NCBI RefSeq assembly: GCF_902686445.1
Contig: NC_062214.1
Location: 56,393,177-56,457,176 of the forward strand
Source: Sciurus carolinensis
Taxonomy: Eukaryota > Chordata > Mammalia > Rodentia > Sciuridae
Direction of reading: 5' to 3'
DNA length: 64,000 nucleotides
Position 1 is the stretch's first letter. Each line of letters begins with the position of its first letter. The notes below the pieces were generated by a model that saw only the letters and a program-made list of their open reading frames with translations, searched no databases and was not told where the DNA came from. A program made the translations under genes and the position numbers. This document shows, piece by piece, positions 11,557-22,340 of the stretch.

Positions 11557-12196
11557 AATTTTTTTTTCTCTTTCCACATTTTTTTATTGGTACATTATAG
11601 TTGTACATAATGATGAGATTCATTGGTACATATTTGTACCTGTATGATGTATAACAATATAGTTTGACCAATATCACTCCCTAGAACTTTCTCCCTTCTT
11701 CCCCTCCTCCTGCCTCCCTAGTCCCTTTCCTCTACTGATCTCCCTTTCATTTTTATGAGATTTCTCCATCCCCCACACCTTTCTTTTCCTTTTTCCTCTC
11801 TAGCTTCCACAAATAAGAGAAAACATGACTCTTGACCTTCTGAGTTTGGCTTATTTCACTTAACATAATGGTCTCAAGTTCTATCCATTTTCCTCAAATG
11901 ACATAATTTCATTTTTTTAATGGCTAAATAAAACTCAACAACCTTTTCTTTATCCATCCATCCATTGACGTATACCTAGACTGGGTCCATAATTTGGCCA
12001 TTGTGACTTGTGCTGCTATAAACATGGGTATGCTTGTATCACTGAGTATGATGACTTTAACTCTTCAGGGTAAATAGGAAGGAATGAGCTAGCTGGGTCA
12101 TATGGTGGTTCCATGCCTAGCCTTTTGAGAAACCTCCATATTGATTTCCACAGTGGTTGTACTAATTTATAGTCCCACCAACAGTGTAAAAGTGTC
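11557..12196 (-). mobile_element. 5'-truncated L1, minus strand
   Basis: Starts at a T run (A tail on the minus strand), then the 3' UTR and the antisense end of ORF2 (CACTTAACATAATGGTCTC, TGTGCTGCTATAAACATGGG, TAGCTGGGTCATATGGTGG, ACAGTGGTTGTACTAATTTA, CCCACCAACAGTGTAAAA). Same family as the element at 30930. It is broken by substitutions. A weak 8-bp flanking repeat (AGGAGTGA near 11549, AGGAGCGA near 12198) may be the decayed target-site duplication. Confidence 0.85.
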
Positions 12197-13235
12197 AAGG
12201 AGCGAGGTTTTGCCCTGTTTGTTCCACCAGTGCTTAGTATGTGCCCGGTTAAGCAAGTGTTGGACTGACGAACAAATGAGACCTCCAACTGGGGGCATGG
12301 CCTGTAGGGACTATTTGAAGGTACAGTCTGGGGTCTTAGGAGAGGCTGATGTAGTTGGGCTGAGGTGATGTCCATCACGTCTTGGCCAGAAGTCCAGCCG
12401 ATAATTTTCCACCTTGTTTGCTAACACATCAGCAGCAGGCAGAGAAGGCCTGGCCCAATCTGAAAGGCACCAAGGGGCATGGTGATGGAACTCCAGCTCA
12501 GGAATGCCACTTACTAAAATATATTTGTTTATTCAGAGATTTAATTAACATGTTTAAATATTAAAGAGTAAACAACGTGTGTCTAGTGGGACTCAACATT
12601 TACCAACAGGAGTTCTGGCTTATTTGATTATTTGTGTTTTCCCTGCCTGAAGAGTCATGTTTCTGGCTTTGTTTAGGGAATGCTGCAGGAGAGTAGGTTC
12701 TCACAGGACAGGGCAGGGGGGTGGGACTAGGAGACTTTGAAGTCAGGGGAGGAGGAGCAGGGAGTGGGCAGGACCCTCAGGAAGTAAAGAGGTAAGGAAG
12801 GGAGGGGAGGGGAGGAGGAGTGGACAGAGAGCAGTTTTCTAGAAAGGCAAAAGAAACTAAGACACTGTATTCAGTTTCTGCTGAGAGAGGAGAGGGATTT
12901 TGAATTTCAGAACAATGGGACCAAGGTGCAAAATAAGATGACTGGTGGAAACTAGGAAGCCTTTGGGGGCATCTCTACAGCCGGGGGATTGAGGGGTCTT
13001 ATGGTGTGCTTCTACGAGAGGATACCCTAAGATCCCTCGATCAAACTTCAGTTTCAGTGTGCTGATTTTTGTGGGGGCAGCTTCCCCCCAGGATGCCTAA
13101 AGAGACTGCAGGCTGGGTAGTGACTGGGTAGAAGCAGCTCCAAGACTTGTGGTCTCAGTAAGGAAGGGAAGGGTCTCGAGTGATAGGGGGACCCCAGCTA
13201 GTTGGACAGGTAGAACTCCATGAAACCAGGGGTGT
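12197..13235. other. No gene; G/A-rich stretch at 12705-12830
   Basis: The sequence at 12705-12830 is purine-rich (runs such as GGGAGGGGAGGGGAGGAGGAG split across 12800-12820) and could form G-quadruplex or triplex DNA. The rest is unremarkable. Confidence 0.4.
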
Positions 13236-13239
13236 TTTG

Positions 13240-13460
13240 CAGATGATCTGCATTACAATATCTCAGCAAATGAAGTCCTGGATGCGGAGAGATTACACCG
13301 GAGGTTATTTATTGGCAATGCGCTCTTCGGTTTTAATTTTTTCTTTTTGCTTATTCAGGCTTTAGCTCCAGAGGAAAATAGCCTGGGGTGGCTCCGAAAT
13401 AGATTCTCTCTGCCCCATTAACTTATTCAGTGAGTTTAATGGTCCTTTTTCCTCTCAGCC
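13240..13460. promoter_or_regulatory. Candidate conserved non-coding element
   Basis: Repeat-free, AT-rich sequence with dense homeobox-like and MEF2-like words (GGTTATTTATTGGCAATGCG, TCGGTTTTAATTTTTTC, CCCCATTAACTTATTCAGTG) and retained CpGs. This profile resembles vertebrate enhancers. Function is inference only. Confidence 0.25.
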
Positions 13461-14082
13461 TTGAAGCCATCATTAGAAGGCAGAGATTTATAAAAGCAAA
13501 GACACTGAGCTTTAGTCAAACTTTCATTCTGGGTTGGGGGAGGCCAGGGTCCAGGGCAGCTGGATACCTGCTTCTGCCCAGCTTTGGTGGTGTAAACCTT
13601 GAGTGGGTTCAGGACCTCAGGACGGAAGCTCCTGATGGAGCAGATGATTTCCTGGTTTCTTTGGGACTTGGAATACCACTCCCCAAAAGCTCTGTTGGAA
13701 TGGGTGATCCTGGCTCTCCCAGCTCTCACAGGACAGGAGAGTCACAGGTGTCTCTGAAAAGCTTGAGGCTGAGCTCCCTCCAGTCCTCGCAGGCCTCTGG
13801 GATCTTTCTAGGGACATCCCCTGGCTCCCCTCATCGACTCCACAGAAGTCACTTCATAGAGGGAACAACTTGTCAGGAGCCAGTTCCCTTCAAGCCAAGT
13901 GACTAGAGGGTCAGTTACCCCAATGACCAATGAGCAAATGGCAAAAAAGAAACTAGAACAAAACCAAACAAACCCAAAGCCTGTGTGCTAAATGCTCAGT
14001 TTGCTGAATTTTCCAAAATTTTGATTTAAGGAACATAATTACTGAATCAAGCCAAGTCCAGCCAGTCCAATCCAAGGCTGAA

Positions 14083-14340
14083 TTCAGTTCTCTCCACTTC
14101 CTCCATTATTTGTGCATCTGTGGGGTACAGAGCCAGATATTGCGGAGGAGACAACAGAAGAATAAACTAAGCCTAAGGCAGGCCAGACAGATGCACTTGT
14201 TCTTCAAGACAAGGCAGATGTGATGAGTGAGGTCCCCACAGAACGGGAAGTGGTGGTGGTGGGGTGGTGGTTTGGGAATTAGAGAGGGGGCCATATCTCA
14301 CGTCCCCTGATGCACAGGTGGGGCCTGGATACAGAGGGAG
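14083..14340 (+). repeat. Copy A of a local direct duplication
   Basis: Matches 18223-18468 in the same orientation over about 250 bp at roughly 80 percent identity, with a 12-bp indel and smaller gaps. Shared text includes CCACTTCCTCCATTATTTGTG, TGCACTTGT, GTGAGGTCCCCACAGAAC and GGGTGGTGGTTTG. Similarity stops on both sides. It does not match any family I recognise. Confidence 0.8.
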
Positions 14341-14905
14341 GTTTGAAGGAACTTTGCTTCTGGTTGAGGAGGCAGCTTACAGCATAAGTGCCCTGTGGGG
14401 TTGAGGAAGAGCAAGGTCCCCATTCACCCAGAGAGGAGGGAGTATGGAGGAGTGAAGGACAAGCCCTGGGACTCACTTGGGGACGGCGCTGAATGCTGTG
14501 CTGAGCTTCCATGCCCTGTTGGTTAATGGTTGGCACTGTTGAAAGCTTAGGAGGACAATCTTAAGGAAAAGTTCAAATGACTTTAAAAAATATGAGTCTG
14601 TTTGTGAATGGAAATTGAAATAACAAGAAGTAGAAAACAGAAAAAGAAATCATTCCTAGTCTCGCCAACCACAGGAAAACAAAACAGAAAAAAGGTATAC
14701 TTTGATGGATTTTCTTGAAGTATTACAGTAAAGTTGATTCTTGAGTCAAAACAGAAGGTGAAAAGTGACTTCTGGAAACTCTTTAAACCACCAGTGAGCC
14801 CATAAAAATGCACCACTCTCAGAGACACACGGGAACTGAGACCAGATGGGGCTGGGGTCAGCCAGGTCACAGACAGGGAACTGAGGGCAGCATTGTAAAA
14901 ATGGT
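14341..14905. other. Unique sequence, no gene seen
   Basis: Short open frames on both strands (14279-14870) without domain character. No repeat was recognised before the SINE. Confidence 0.35.
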
Positions 14906-14910
14906 TATTG

Positions 14911-15112
14911 AGCCATGCCTGGTGATATACACCTGTAATGCCAGCCGCATGGGATGCTGTGGCATGAGGATCTCAAGTCCAAGGTCAGCCTCAGCAACTT
15001 GCCAAGACCCTGTCTCAAAATAAAAAATGAAAAAGGTCTTGGATGCAGCTCAGTGGTAAAGCACCCCTGGGTTCAATCCCTAGTACAAAAAAAGAAGACA
15101 AAGAAAAGGAAA
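14911..15112 (+). mobile_element. B1-dID composite SINE
   Basis: The first half is 7SL/B1-like (GCCATGCCTGGTGATATACACCTGTAATGCC, AAGGTCAGCCTCAGCAAC, AGACCCTGTCTCAAAATAAA). The second half is the tRNA-derived ID module (GGATGCAGCTCAGTGGTAAAGC, TGGGTTCAATCCC) ending in an A-rich tail. The fused B1 plus ID layout is known from squirrels and dormice and supports the host assignment. Confidence 0.85.
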
Positions 15113-15724
15113 TATTATTTCTCTTATCAGTCTTTCAGAGCACATAGCAATAAATCACATAAATTCAATTTGTAGATTAAATGAGAACATTGTGTGTATG
15201 TGTGTGTTTTCATGTACCTGAGAAGGACTTTTAGTTTGCAGTTTTAGAAGAACAATCTGTAGTAAACCATGGATTGTGGAGGAGCCTCAGATACTAGAGG
15301 AAGAAGGCAACAGACCAGCTGCAAAAACTCAGGGATGGGTGTTGCGGACAGGAGGTAAAGGGTACAGAAAGGAAAAGTATTCCAAAGACTTCAAATATCT
15401 CAAACAATACTGATTATGTGATTATATGCGTTCAATGTGAGAGATGGAGGTGTTAAGGAGAATGGAAATTTCCAGAAATTTCCTCACCCCAGAACTGGGT
15501 GAGGAGGGAACAGTGTGCCTTGAGCAGGAATAGGTTAGGGGGAGACAATGGTGACTTCCAGTTGGGACACACTGAGTTGATGTGAGAGATGATTGGCATT
15601 CAGGATAGAAATGGTCTAGGGGGAGATATCTTGTCTCTGATCAGTGGGTTATTCTGGGTTAAGTCCATCAGCACAAAAAACAAAAACAAAAACAAAAACA
15701 AAGCAAGTAGCTTTTTAAAGAAGG
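15113..15724. other. No gene; short (CAAAAA)n tract
   Basis: Unique sequence with a short A-rich satellite of CAAAAA units at about 15674-15701. No coding character. Confidence 0.4.
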
Positions 15725-16170
15725 GGGTTCAAGGATTGGCCATGTTCCGGGACGTCATTCTCCCACGGCCACCATCCAGCCTTCTCCATGGGCGTCCAGC
15801 CCACTGGCATGTGTTCTGGCGATGCGCTTGCTCTTGCGAGAAATTTATTGCCATTGGCTCCTAAAACACTTTATTTACCTTTGTCTTTATGAGGTCCTGT
15901 GCTTCTGTGCCCCCTCTCCCACTTCCCGCTCTCCTTCCTGATTCTGCAGGCAGGGCGGGGTGTGGCCTCTCTGGCTCTGGGCTTGCTTAGGTGCGCTACC
16001 AGGTAATAAGAGAAGCCAAGGTGTTGGCATTGCGGTGGAACAGCAAGAAGACTGGTTATTATGTGGTTACTAATAATTACCGGGAAGAGTGTAAAGATAA
16101 TTATCAATCTACAGTCAAATGGATTTTCAAAATAACTGTTTACTACACTGTGCGGAAAACTGGCAAGATT
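15725..16170. promoter_or_regulatory. Candidate conserved non-coding element
   Basis: A repeat-free block with several binding-site-like words: a 7/8 match to the palindromic CRE (GACGTCAT at about 15753), an inverted CCAAT (CCATTGGCTCC), a forkhead-like TTATTTACC, a SOX/TCF-like CCTTTGTC, and at 16060-16082 a near-palindrome GGTTACTAATAATTACC. CpGs are retained (GGCGATGCGC, TTGCGAG). Function is inferred from motif density only. Confidence 0.3.
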
Positions 16171-16479
16171 TTATCATTCCATTGTACAGAGAAGGCAAGA
16201 TCTGCCTGCCTGTTTGGGGGCGAACAGGGCTCTAGCTACGATAGTCTTCTGAGATGGTGTTCTCTGAATCTGCAATGGGAACATGTGTTCTGGAGAGTTG
16301 AGGGTACTTATGGGAATGTCAGGTTCCCACACATCAGCCTGGAGTCATTCTGGGAAATCCGGCATCTTCTTTTACTCCTCCTGGGTGAAGCAGTACTTAC
16401 AGTACGACATTGGTGATGACGGCATCGACGACAACAGTAATAACAGCATTATTTAACACTGGGCCTGCGTGCCCTGGCT

Positions 16480-16640
16480 TGGTGTTGTGTGCTTTCCATT
16501 CAGTGGCATTAACTGTTAATTTAATTTAATCACAATGGAATGAGGTAGGCATTATAATTTTCACTTTTTAGACTTACTTGCCCAAAATCATCTGCCTAGT
16601 GGTACTAAGTGGATTGGAGCTCCAGCTGTCTGTACCCAGA
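16480..16640 (-). repeat. Diverged MIR fragment
   Basis: Antisense MIR order: TTAATTTAATCACAATGGAATGAGGTAGGC, TTGCCCAAAATCATCTGCC, GTACTAAGTGGATTGGAGC. Confidence 0.55.
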
Positions 16641-17295
16641 GCCCAGGATTCCACCTGTGCACATGGTGGATGACAGTCTGCACTCCTTGTCAAACCATGT
16701 CTGGAGGAGGTAGGACCAATCCACGCTCCCTAGTTCTGCACATCAGCTGCATTATAACTTGGTGAGATTTTCCAAGTTGGAACAAATGTTCCCGATGTCA
16801 GTTCAATGAGAAATTCTGCTCCATGCTCCCTGGGCTACATTGATCCATTCACCTCGAATAAAATAACCGTGTGGCGAACTAGATAAAATATTTGTACCAT
16901 TGATTGCTTTATTTCGTGTGGACAGGAGGTGTGAGTGAACAAGTGCGGTGAGCAGGTGAGGGAGGCTGTGTTGGCCATGTGAGGAGAGCAGCGAGGGCAG
17001 AGCCTGGAGCTGCTGGTGCCCCAGGGGTATTGCCTGTTGCACTCGGATATGATTGAGAAGCCATGGCAGCCCCCACTGGGGTTCCTTTTGAAAACTTTGG
17101 TTGTATTCTGTTGGTAAGTGACAGAGGTGTCTTCCTGTGGATGGAGAATGATCAGGGCATCTCACTTGAGAAGGAGATAGCCCCTTCCCTCATTTCTGAA
17201 GGGCCACACAGAAAAGGACTTGGTAAAGTGGTAGTCTTTTCACTCACTGATTCACTCAACAAACATTGGAATATAATAAGGGGAAGCAGATTGAA
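16641..17295. other. Unique sequence, no gene seen
   Basis: Overlapping short open frames on both strands (16803-17347), no recognised family. Confidence 0.35.
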
Positions 17296-17455
17296 GACAG
17301 CCTGGGGTCAGGAGTCAGGCAGATTCTGTCCTGATTCTCCCACCTAAAGACTGTGGGATGTTGGGTAAATCACATAACCTCTTTGAGCTTTTGTTCCTCA
17401 TGTGAAGGATGATCCACAGGGTGGTTGTTAGAGTTCACTGAGATTGTGTGTAATC
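17296..17455 (+). repeat. MIR fragment
   Basis: Sense MIR: CCTGGGGTCAGGAGTCAGGC, GATGTTGGGTAAATCACATAACC, TTGTTCCTCATGTGAAGGATG. Confidence 0.7.
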
Positions 17456-17900
17456 AGACAGGCTTGCATTTGGCTACAGGTAACTGAAAACCAACTTTGG
17501 TGATTTAAACATGGGAGTTTATTTTTCTGATAGGAATGAGACAACAAAGGTTGACTGATGTTATTCCAATGGCTTAGATGTATCAACGCAGAGTCTCTGT
17601 GATTGTCTAGGCCTTTGTCTCATGGTGGCTAGATGCCTGCAACCACTGTGTTCTGGTAACAAGCAAGTAGGTAGGGGGAGAGGTGAGGAACAAGTCCACC
17701 AGGAAAGCAAGCGCTCTATGGAGGCCTTCCCCTGCACCCCCAACTGCTGCATGTGTCTTGGCTCCAAACACTGCCACCCCCCAGCTGCCTGGGAGGTTGG
17801 GCAGATGAGCATGTGGCTTTCCATCTCTATAACCAGGGAGGGGAAGGTGAAGTGACGGAGGCAGAAGTTGGGAGGTTTCTGGAGGCGCCGCCATGTCTGG
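17456..17900. repeat. Probable ancient interspersed repeat, family unresolved
   Basis: Words such as CAGGTAACTGAAAACCAACTT, GTTTATTTTTCTGATAGG and CATGGTGGCTAGATGCCTGCAACC are reminiscent of an old mammal-wide element. I cannot name it with confidence. Confidence 0.35.
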
Positions 17901-18222
17901 AGGGCTTGTGAGCATGCAGGCCTAAGAACCGCCCTCTAATTTTGTGCGAGGCTATGTGGAGGTCATTTTGAGGACCACAATGATGAGGGCAACAGATGAC
18001 CCTAACACAAGGGGGACAGTGAAGAGACCTGGGGTTTGCTATGGGTTTCCTCAGGGGAGGGTCTGGTCTTACCCAGGGAATCTGGAAGGCTGTGGTAGGA
18101 CATGTGTACTGAGTCCCATCTGGACAAGAGGAAGAGGAAGGGGGAAGCAATTGCCAAAACTTCCAGAGGACCTTGAGTGCACTGTGGACATGTGGGGGTC
18201 AGTACTGGGGCCATGGGCTCAG
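17901..18222. other. Unique sequence, no gene seen
   Basis: No recognised repeat or coding signal. Overlapping frames on both strands are treated as chance. Confidence 0.35.
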
Positions 18223-18468
18223 TTCAGTTCTTTCCACTTCCTCCATTATTTGTGCATCTGTGGAGTTCAAAGCCAGATATTGTAGAGAGTAATAAACTAG
18301 ACCTGGGACAGACCGACAGGTGCACTTGTGTTTCAAGAGAGGGCAGATGTGACAGTGAGGTCCCCACAGAACTGGAAGTGGTGGCGATCGGGTGGTGGTT
18401 TGTGAAACTGATGGAGGAGGTGATATCTCATGTCCCCTGTACAAGTGGGGTCCTGGTGTGGAGGGAGG
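18223..18468 (+). repeat. Copy B of a local direct duplication
   Basis: Partner of 14083-14340, same orientation, 4.1 kb downstream. Starts TTCAGTTCTTTCCACTTCC and carries the same GTGAGGTCCCCACAGAAC, GGTGGTGGTTTG and ATATCTCATGTCCCC landmarks. It lacks about 12 bp present in copy A after the AGCCAGATATTG landmark. Confidence 0.8.
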
Positions 18469-19051
18469 AAGAGGAAGACCCATCTCTCAGGAAGACTGGA
18501 CTTAGAGTAACCAGAGAGGGATTGGAAGCAGCAGATACCGCGGGTGGGGAGACTTTTTGAGAGATGCAGATCATCTCCAGATGGAGGGATGAAGATCAGA
18601 AATAGGAGGAGGATGAGAAATGGTGTGGAGGTCAGGGTGGCAGGATTTGACCCTGGGGTGTGTGAGGAGGCTGAGTGCTGGGGCATCCAGTGGGGAGCCT
18701 GGGAGAGAGAGGAGGATCAGGCTCAGAGTGGACATGGGAAGGAAAGGGATGAATCTGATATCACACACTGAATTTCAGTTTGGCTTAGAAATCCTGAGGT
18801 TGACATCTGGAGAGAAATTGGACTTTCTGGGCCAACCTTGGAAATGACAGCCAGGCCTGGAGATTTGGAAAATGTGTGCCTAGAGGTGGGGCACATAGTT
18901 CAGGTGAAAGCCAAGGGTGTGAGAGAACATTAAGATGGGCAGATGACCAAGGAGAGACCCCTGATGGCTGTCTCCATCTGGAGACTTGAGGAAGGAGAAG
19001 GCCTGGGGCATGTCCTGGTGCTGGGCTCAGGGTGACACAGCTTCCGCAATG
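18469..19051. repeat. G/A-rich region with possible ancient repeat
   Basis: Purine-rich text (GGAGGCTGAGTGCTGGGGCATCC, GGTTGACATCTGGAGAGAAATTGG, AGGTGAAAGCCAAGGGTGTGAG) resembles an old mammal-wide element also suspected at 59300-59880. The identity is not resolved. Confidence 0.3.
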
Positions 19052-19424
19052 TGTGTTGGTTTGCTAGTGCTGCCCATAACAAAACACCACAGGCTTGAAC
19101 AAAATTCTGGAGGTTAGAAGTCCAAGATCCAGGTAGTGGCAGAGCTGGCTTTCTCTGAGAAATTTTGGATTCTTGCTATGGTCTTGACATCTCTGGACAT
19201 GGTCATCCTTCTGTGTGCACATGGGTTCTTGGTATCCCTCTTTTGTCTGTCCATATTTCTTCCTTCTACAAGAACATGGGTCATATGGAATGAGGGTCCT
19301 TCCTAATGAACTCATTTTAATTTAGTGACTTCTTTAAAGACCCTTAGATCACATGCAGAGGTACTGGGGTTTTGGGCTCCTATATAGGAATGTTTCTGGG
19401 GGGACATAAATTCAACCTATAACA
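19052..19424 (-). mobile_element. MLT1-type MaLR solitary LTR
   Basis: Antisense MLT1: TGTGTTGGTTTGCTAGTGCTGCCCATAAC, ACACCACAGGCTTGAAC, AATTCTGGAGGTTAGAAGTCC, CTTCTTTAAAGACCC and the end CATAAATTCAACCTATAACA. More diverged than the copy at 8873, and a solo LTR. Confidence 0.8.
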
Positions 19425-19466
19425 TCAGGGAAGACCAGGGTTAGGTTGATAGGAAGCATAGCTTTT

Positions 19467-19605
19467 GCATGGGGCACAGTAGCACACATTTGCAATCCCA
19501 GCGTCTCTGGAGGCTGAGGCAGGAGGACTGCATGTTTGAGACCAGCCTCAGCAACTTAATGAGACCTTGTCTCAAATAATAAAAAAAGATAAATAAATAA
19601 AAAGG
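19467..19605 (+). mobile_element. B1-like SINE
   Basis: A 7SL-derived head (GGCACAGTAGCACACATTTGC, AATCCCAGCGTCTCTGGAGGC, GAGGCAGGAGGACTGCATG) and an A-rich tail with AAATAAATAA. A 14-bp target-site duplication flanks it (19453-19466 and 19606-19619, 12 of 14 identical), which fixes its ends. The ID module is absent. Confidence 0.85.
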
Positions 19606-19925
19606 GAAACACAGCTTTTTAAAAGATTAGGGGAGACCTAAATGCATTTGTGGGCGGAAGGAAGAAACCTGGGAGGGGAGAGCCTAAAGGAAGAGGAGAA
19701 ACCAGACAGAGGAAATAGGGAAGGGAGGAATTGAAAGAGAGAGAATAAGGAATATGTACTGAAGCTGGGATTTCCTGGAAGGCAGGGACAGTGTTATACA
19801 GCATTGAGGCTGTGGGACCTCACTTGACTCTGGAGTTTGCGTGAATAAAAGAAGACACCCTCTGTCTCTGCAAAAGGAAGGAAAGTGAAAAATTTTGGAG
19901 GCATTAGTACAGTGGAAAAATGATG
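19606..19925. other. No gene seen
   Basis: A/G-rich sequence with no coding character. Confidence 0.35.
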
Positions 19926-19929
19926 CAAC

Positions 19930-20105
19930 TTGAGTCCCACATCTTAGATCTTTCAGTGAAATACTTAACCTCTCTGAGCCTCAGTTTCCTCATCTGTAAA
20001 ATGGGGGAATAGCATCTTCTATGTAGGGTAACTGAAAGGATTAAGTAAGATCATTTTTGTAAAACATTTGACCTCATAAAACACTGCTTGACCTGAGTGA
20101 GGGCT
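19930..20105 (+). repeat. MIR SINE
   Basis: Well-preserved sense MIR: AAATACTTAACCTCTCTGAGCC, TCAGTTTCCTCATCTGTAAAATGGGG, AACTGAAAGGATTAAGTAAGATC and an end ACACTGCTTGACCTGAGTGAGGGC. Confidence 0.85.
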
Positions 20106-21780
20106 CTCTACAGGTTAGGCAGGATGCCTGAGAGTGGAATAGGATATACAAGCAGCTGCTGTGGTGACTGTGGGCTCAGCAGCAGGGATGGAGATTTGTA
20201 CCAGCCATAGGTGCTGCACAGCCCAGAGGTGGCTCTGTACTCCCCGGGCATGCCTGCCAAAACAGGGTGGGCCTAAGAAGAAGGAGGAGGAGCTTCTGAG
20301 GCTGAACTTCCTTGACCCCTGAAGCAATTTCTGATACTGCAGGAGCCTGACCATTCTCCAGGAAGTGAATGTTGTGCGTGGAGATGGGCCCCACCCTGGG
20401 TCATCCCTCAGCACCCCAACACCCAGCTTCCGTTAGGCACTTTAGGGCTGCCTTATGGATGGCTGGTGACCATCCTTTTAACACTTCTTTGGGACCTCCC
20501 CTGATGGAGTCTCCAGTGGCTGCAGCTTCTGGGGTGCTGAGTGGCCTAGAGGCTTCCGTGGTAGGGAAGGGCTGCATAGGCCAGGCACTGAGTGTGTTGG
20601 AGAGTGAGGATGGGGAGGACCAATGGAGGGGCAGGTGATGTCTTGATCTTGTGACTTTCATTATCAGCTTGGGACTGAGGTCTGGCTCACTCCCCCATTC
20701 TGTAGTTGAGGAAACTGAGGCTCAGAGGCAGGAGGACTCTCCTGGAGTCACACGACATGGGCATGGCTGAGTGAGGACTCCCACCAAGCCTTCGATTCCA
20801 TGTCCAGAGCTCTCTCGACTCCCACACTGCTTCCTGGGATTGCCTGTGTCTTACTGCACTGGCCCATTGGAAGGGCTGACTGGTCTGCAGTGCGCAGGAC
20901 AGTGAATGACCACTGACTGTGGCTAGATGGGCCCCTGGAAGGCATCTGCACTCTGTTCTGGTCCCTCTCCAGCCTCCTCCCACCCCTCTCTTGCCTTCCA
21001 TGGAATGTTGCATGTGGGGCCATTGGGGGTCCTGGTGTTTCTGGAAGGGGCTTAGGATCTGGTCTTTGAGGATCCGGCTGGGAAACCTCGTAACTGTCAG
21101 AAGGGAAGGGGGTGCTGTGCCTGGCTGGTCCTTATAATTGTGATCCTGTTTTATGAATTGGAATGGAGGATGACTTAAAGTGGAGATGTCAGGAGAGAGA
21201 CCTTCCCACGCCTGCAGCCCTGCCCCAGTCGCTACCTGTCCCTCCCCCAACTCCTGGACTCATCTTCTGAGGTCTTTTCTGCTCTGAGTGGCACCCAGAG
21301 ATCCCTCCTACAGGAGTGTGCTTGGGGTTGCAGGGTGGAGGCAAGCATTTGTGACACTCGCTCTGCGGCTCCGTCTGGTTGGTCTCTTAGGATGAGGGTG
21401 AGGCAGAGGCTGAAGCCCCTGTGGTCTCAACAGGCCAGCAGAGAACATGCACCAGATGGAGCCCAGCATTTGAATTCTGTGTGTGTGCAGAAATGGCTTC
21501 TCTCATGCAAAACCCTGACCTATGTTTCAAAGCAAACCCACAGGTGTAGAGATAGAGATGCCTGGGGTGTCTTGACGCATCACTTTAGATTTATCTTGGG
21601 GAGTCTTTCCATTTGCTTTTTCTTGGCATCACCCACTGCTCCAGAGTACGCTCCCCTTCCTACCACCCTATGAGAAACACCATCTTTCCTGCATCCTCTT
21701 GGTACTGGCTGGCATTTAAAAGAACCTCACTACTAAGGGAGAATAAAATAGAGATAATTATAGGAAAATAAAAAGGCAAA
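20106..21780. other. Mostly unique, GC-rich, no gene seen; MIR trace at 20695-20770
   Basis: A minus-strand MIR fragment reads GTTGAGGAAACTGAGGCTCAGAGG at 20706. A 187-codon minus-strand open frame at 20687-21250 overlaps others and shows no domain, so it is not called. No exon or splice pattern was convincing. Confidence 0.35.
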
Positions 21781-21784
21781 CATG

Positions 21785-22080
21785 ATCAAAATAGTCAGCT
21801 TTTCAAAGCAGTACTGTACTGTGACACCCCGCTCCCCAGGGGTTGGTTTAATTCTCCAGCTCACCCTGCAGAGCCTAGCCGCCTCCCCAGCTCCCAGAGT
21901 CGGGGGATGTGCACACCTCCGCCGCCCTGCCCGCCTCCGTGGTGCCAGGATAATTTATGTAGCTGCCTCTCTAACGAGACAGGGACACTTCAAGGTCAGC
22001 CGCAGGCCGGGCTTATCAGACTTGCCTTCTCAGCAGCAGGGCACTCCTGGTAGGCACCTGGGCAGTGTGTTCCTGTTGAA
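21785..22080. promoter_or_regulatory. Candidate conserved non-coding element
   Basis: A repeat-free block mixing GC-rich text with retained CpGs (CACCTCCGCCGCCCTGCC) and sharply AT-rich text (GGATAATTTATGTAGC). It has a nuclear-receptor half-site-like TCAAGGTCA and a GATA-type CTTATCAG. Inferred from motif content only. Confidence 0.25.
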
Positions 22081-22159
22081 TAAGAAATATCACAGGCCAA
22101 ATAACGGAAAGAGAATAATGAGGATGGGCTTGGGAGCTCCTGATTATTGAAGTCTCAAT

Positions 22160-22340
22160 ATGTTCTGAGCCCTGCTATGCACTTTATAGAGATGATCTCA
22201 GGAAAAATTACAATCCTTAGTCAGAATTAATACCATCATTAGCAGCACTGGACAGATGAGGAAACTGAGGCTCAGAGGTTGGTGGATGATGTGCCTAAAG
22301 TCCTCAGCTGGGTGGAGCGGTATTCAGACCCAGCTTGTTC
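22160..22340 (-). repeat. MIR SINE
   Basis: Antisense MIR with a clear core: GAGCCCTGCTATGCACTTTATAG, GACAGATGAGGAAACTGAGGC, CAGAGGTTGGTGGATGATGTGCC, GGTATTCAGACCCAGC. Confidence 0.8.

Noticed and set aside
15991..16416. 141-codon open frame (MRYQVIREAKV...)
   Set aside because: It begins in the AT-rich candidate regulatory block and has no recognisable domain or conserved start context.
20687..21250. 187-codon minus-strand open frame
   Set aside because: It lies in GC-rich DNA with open frames on the opposite strand and shows no protein-family features.
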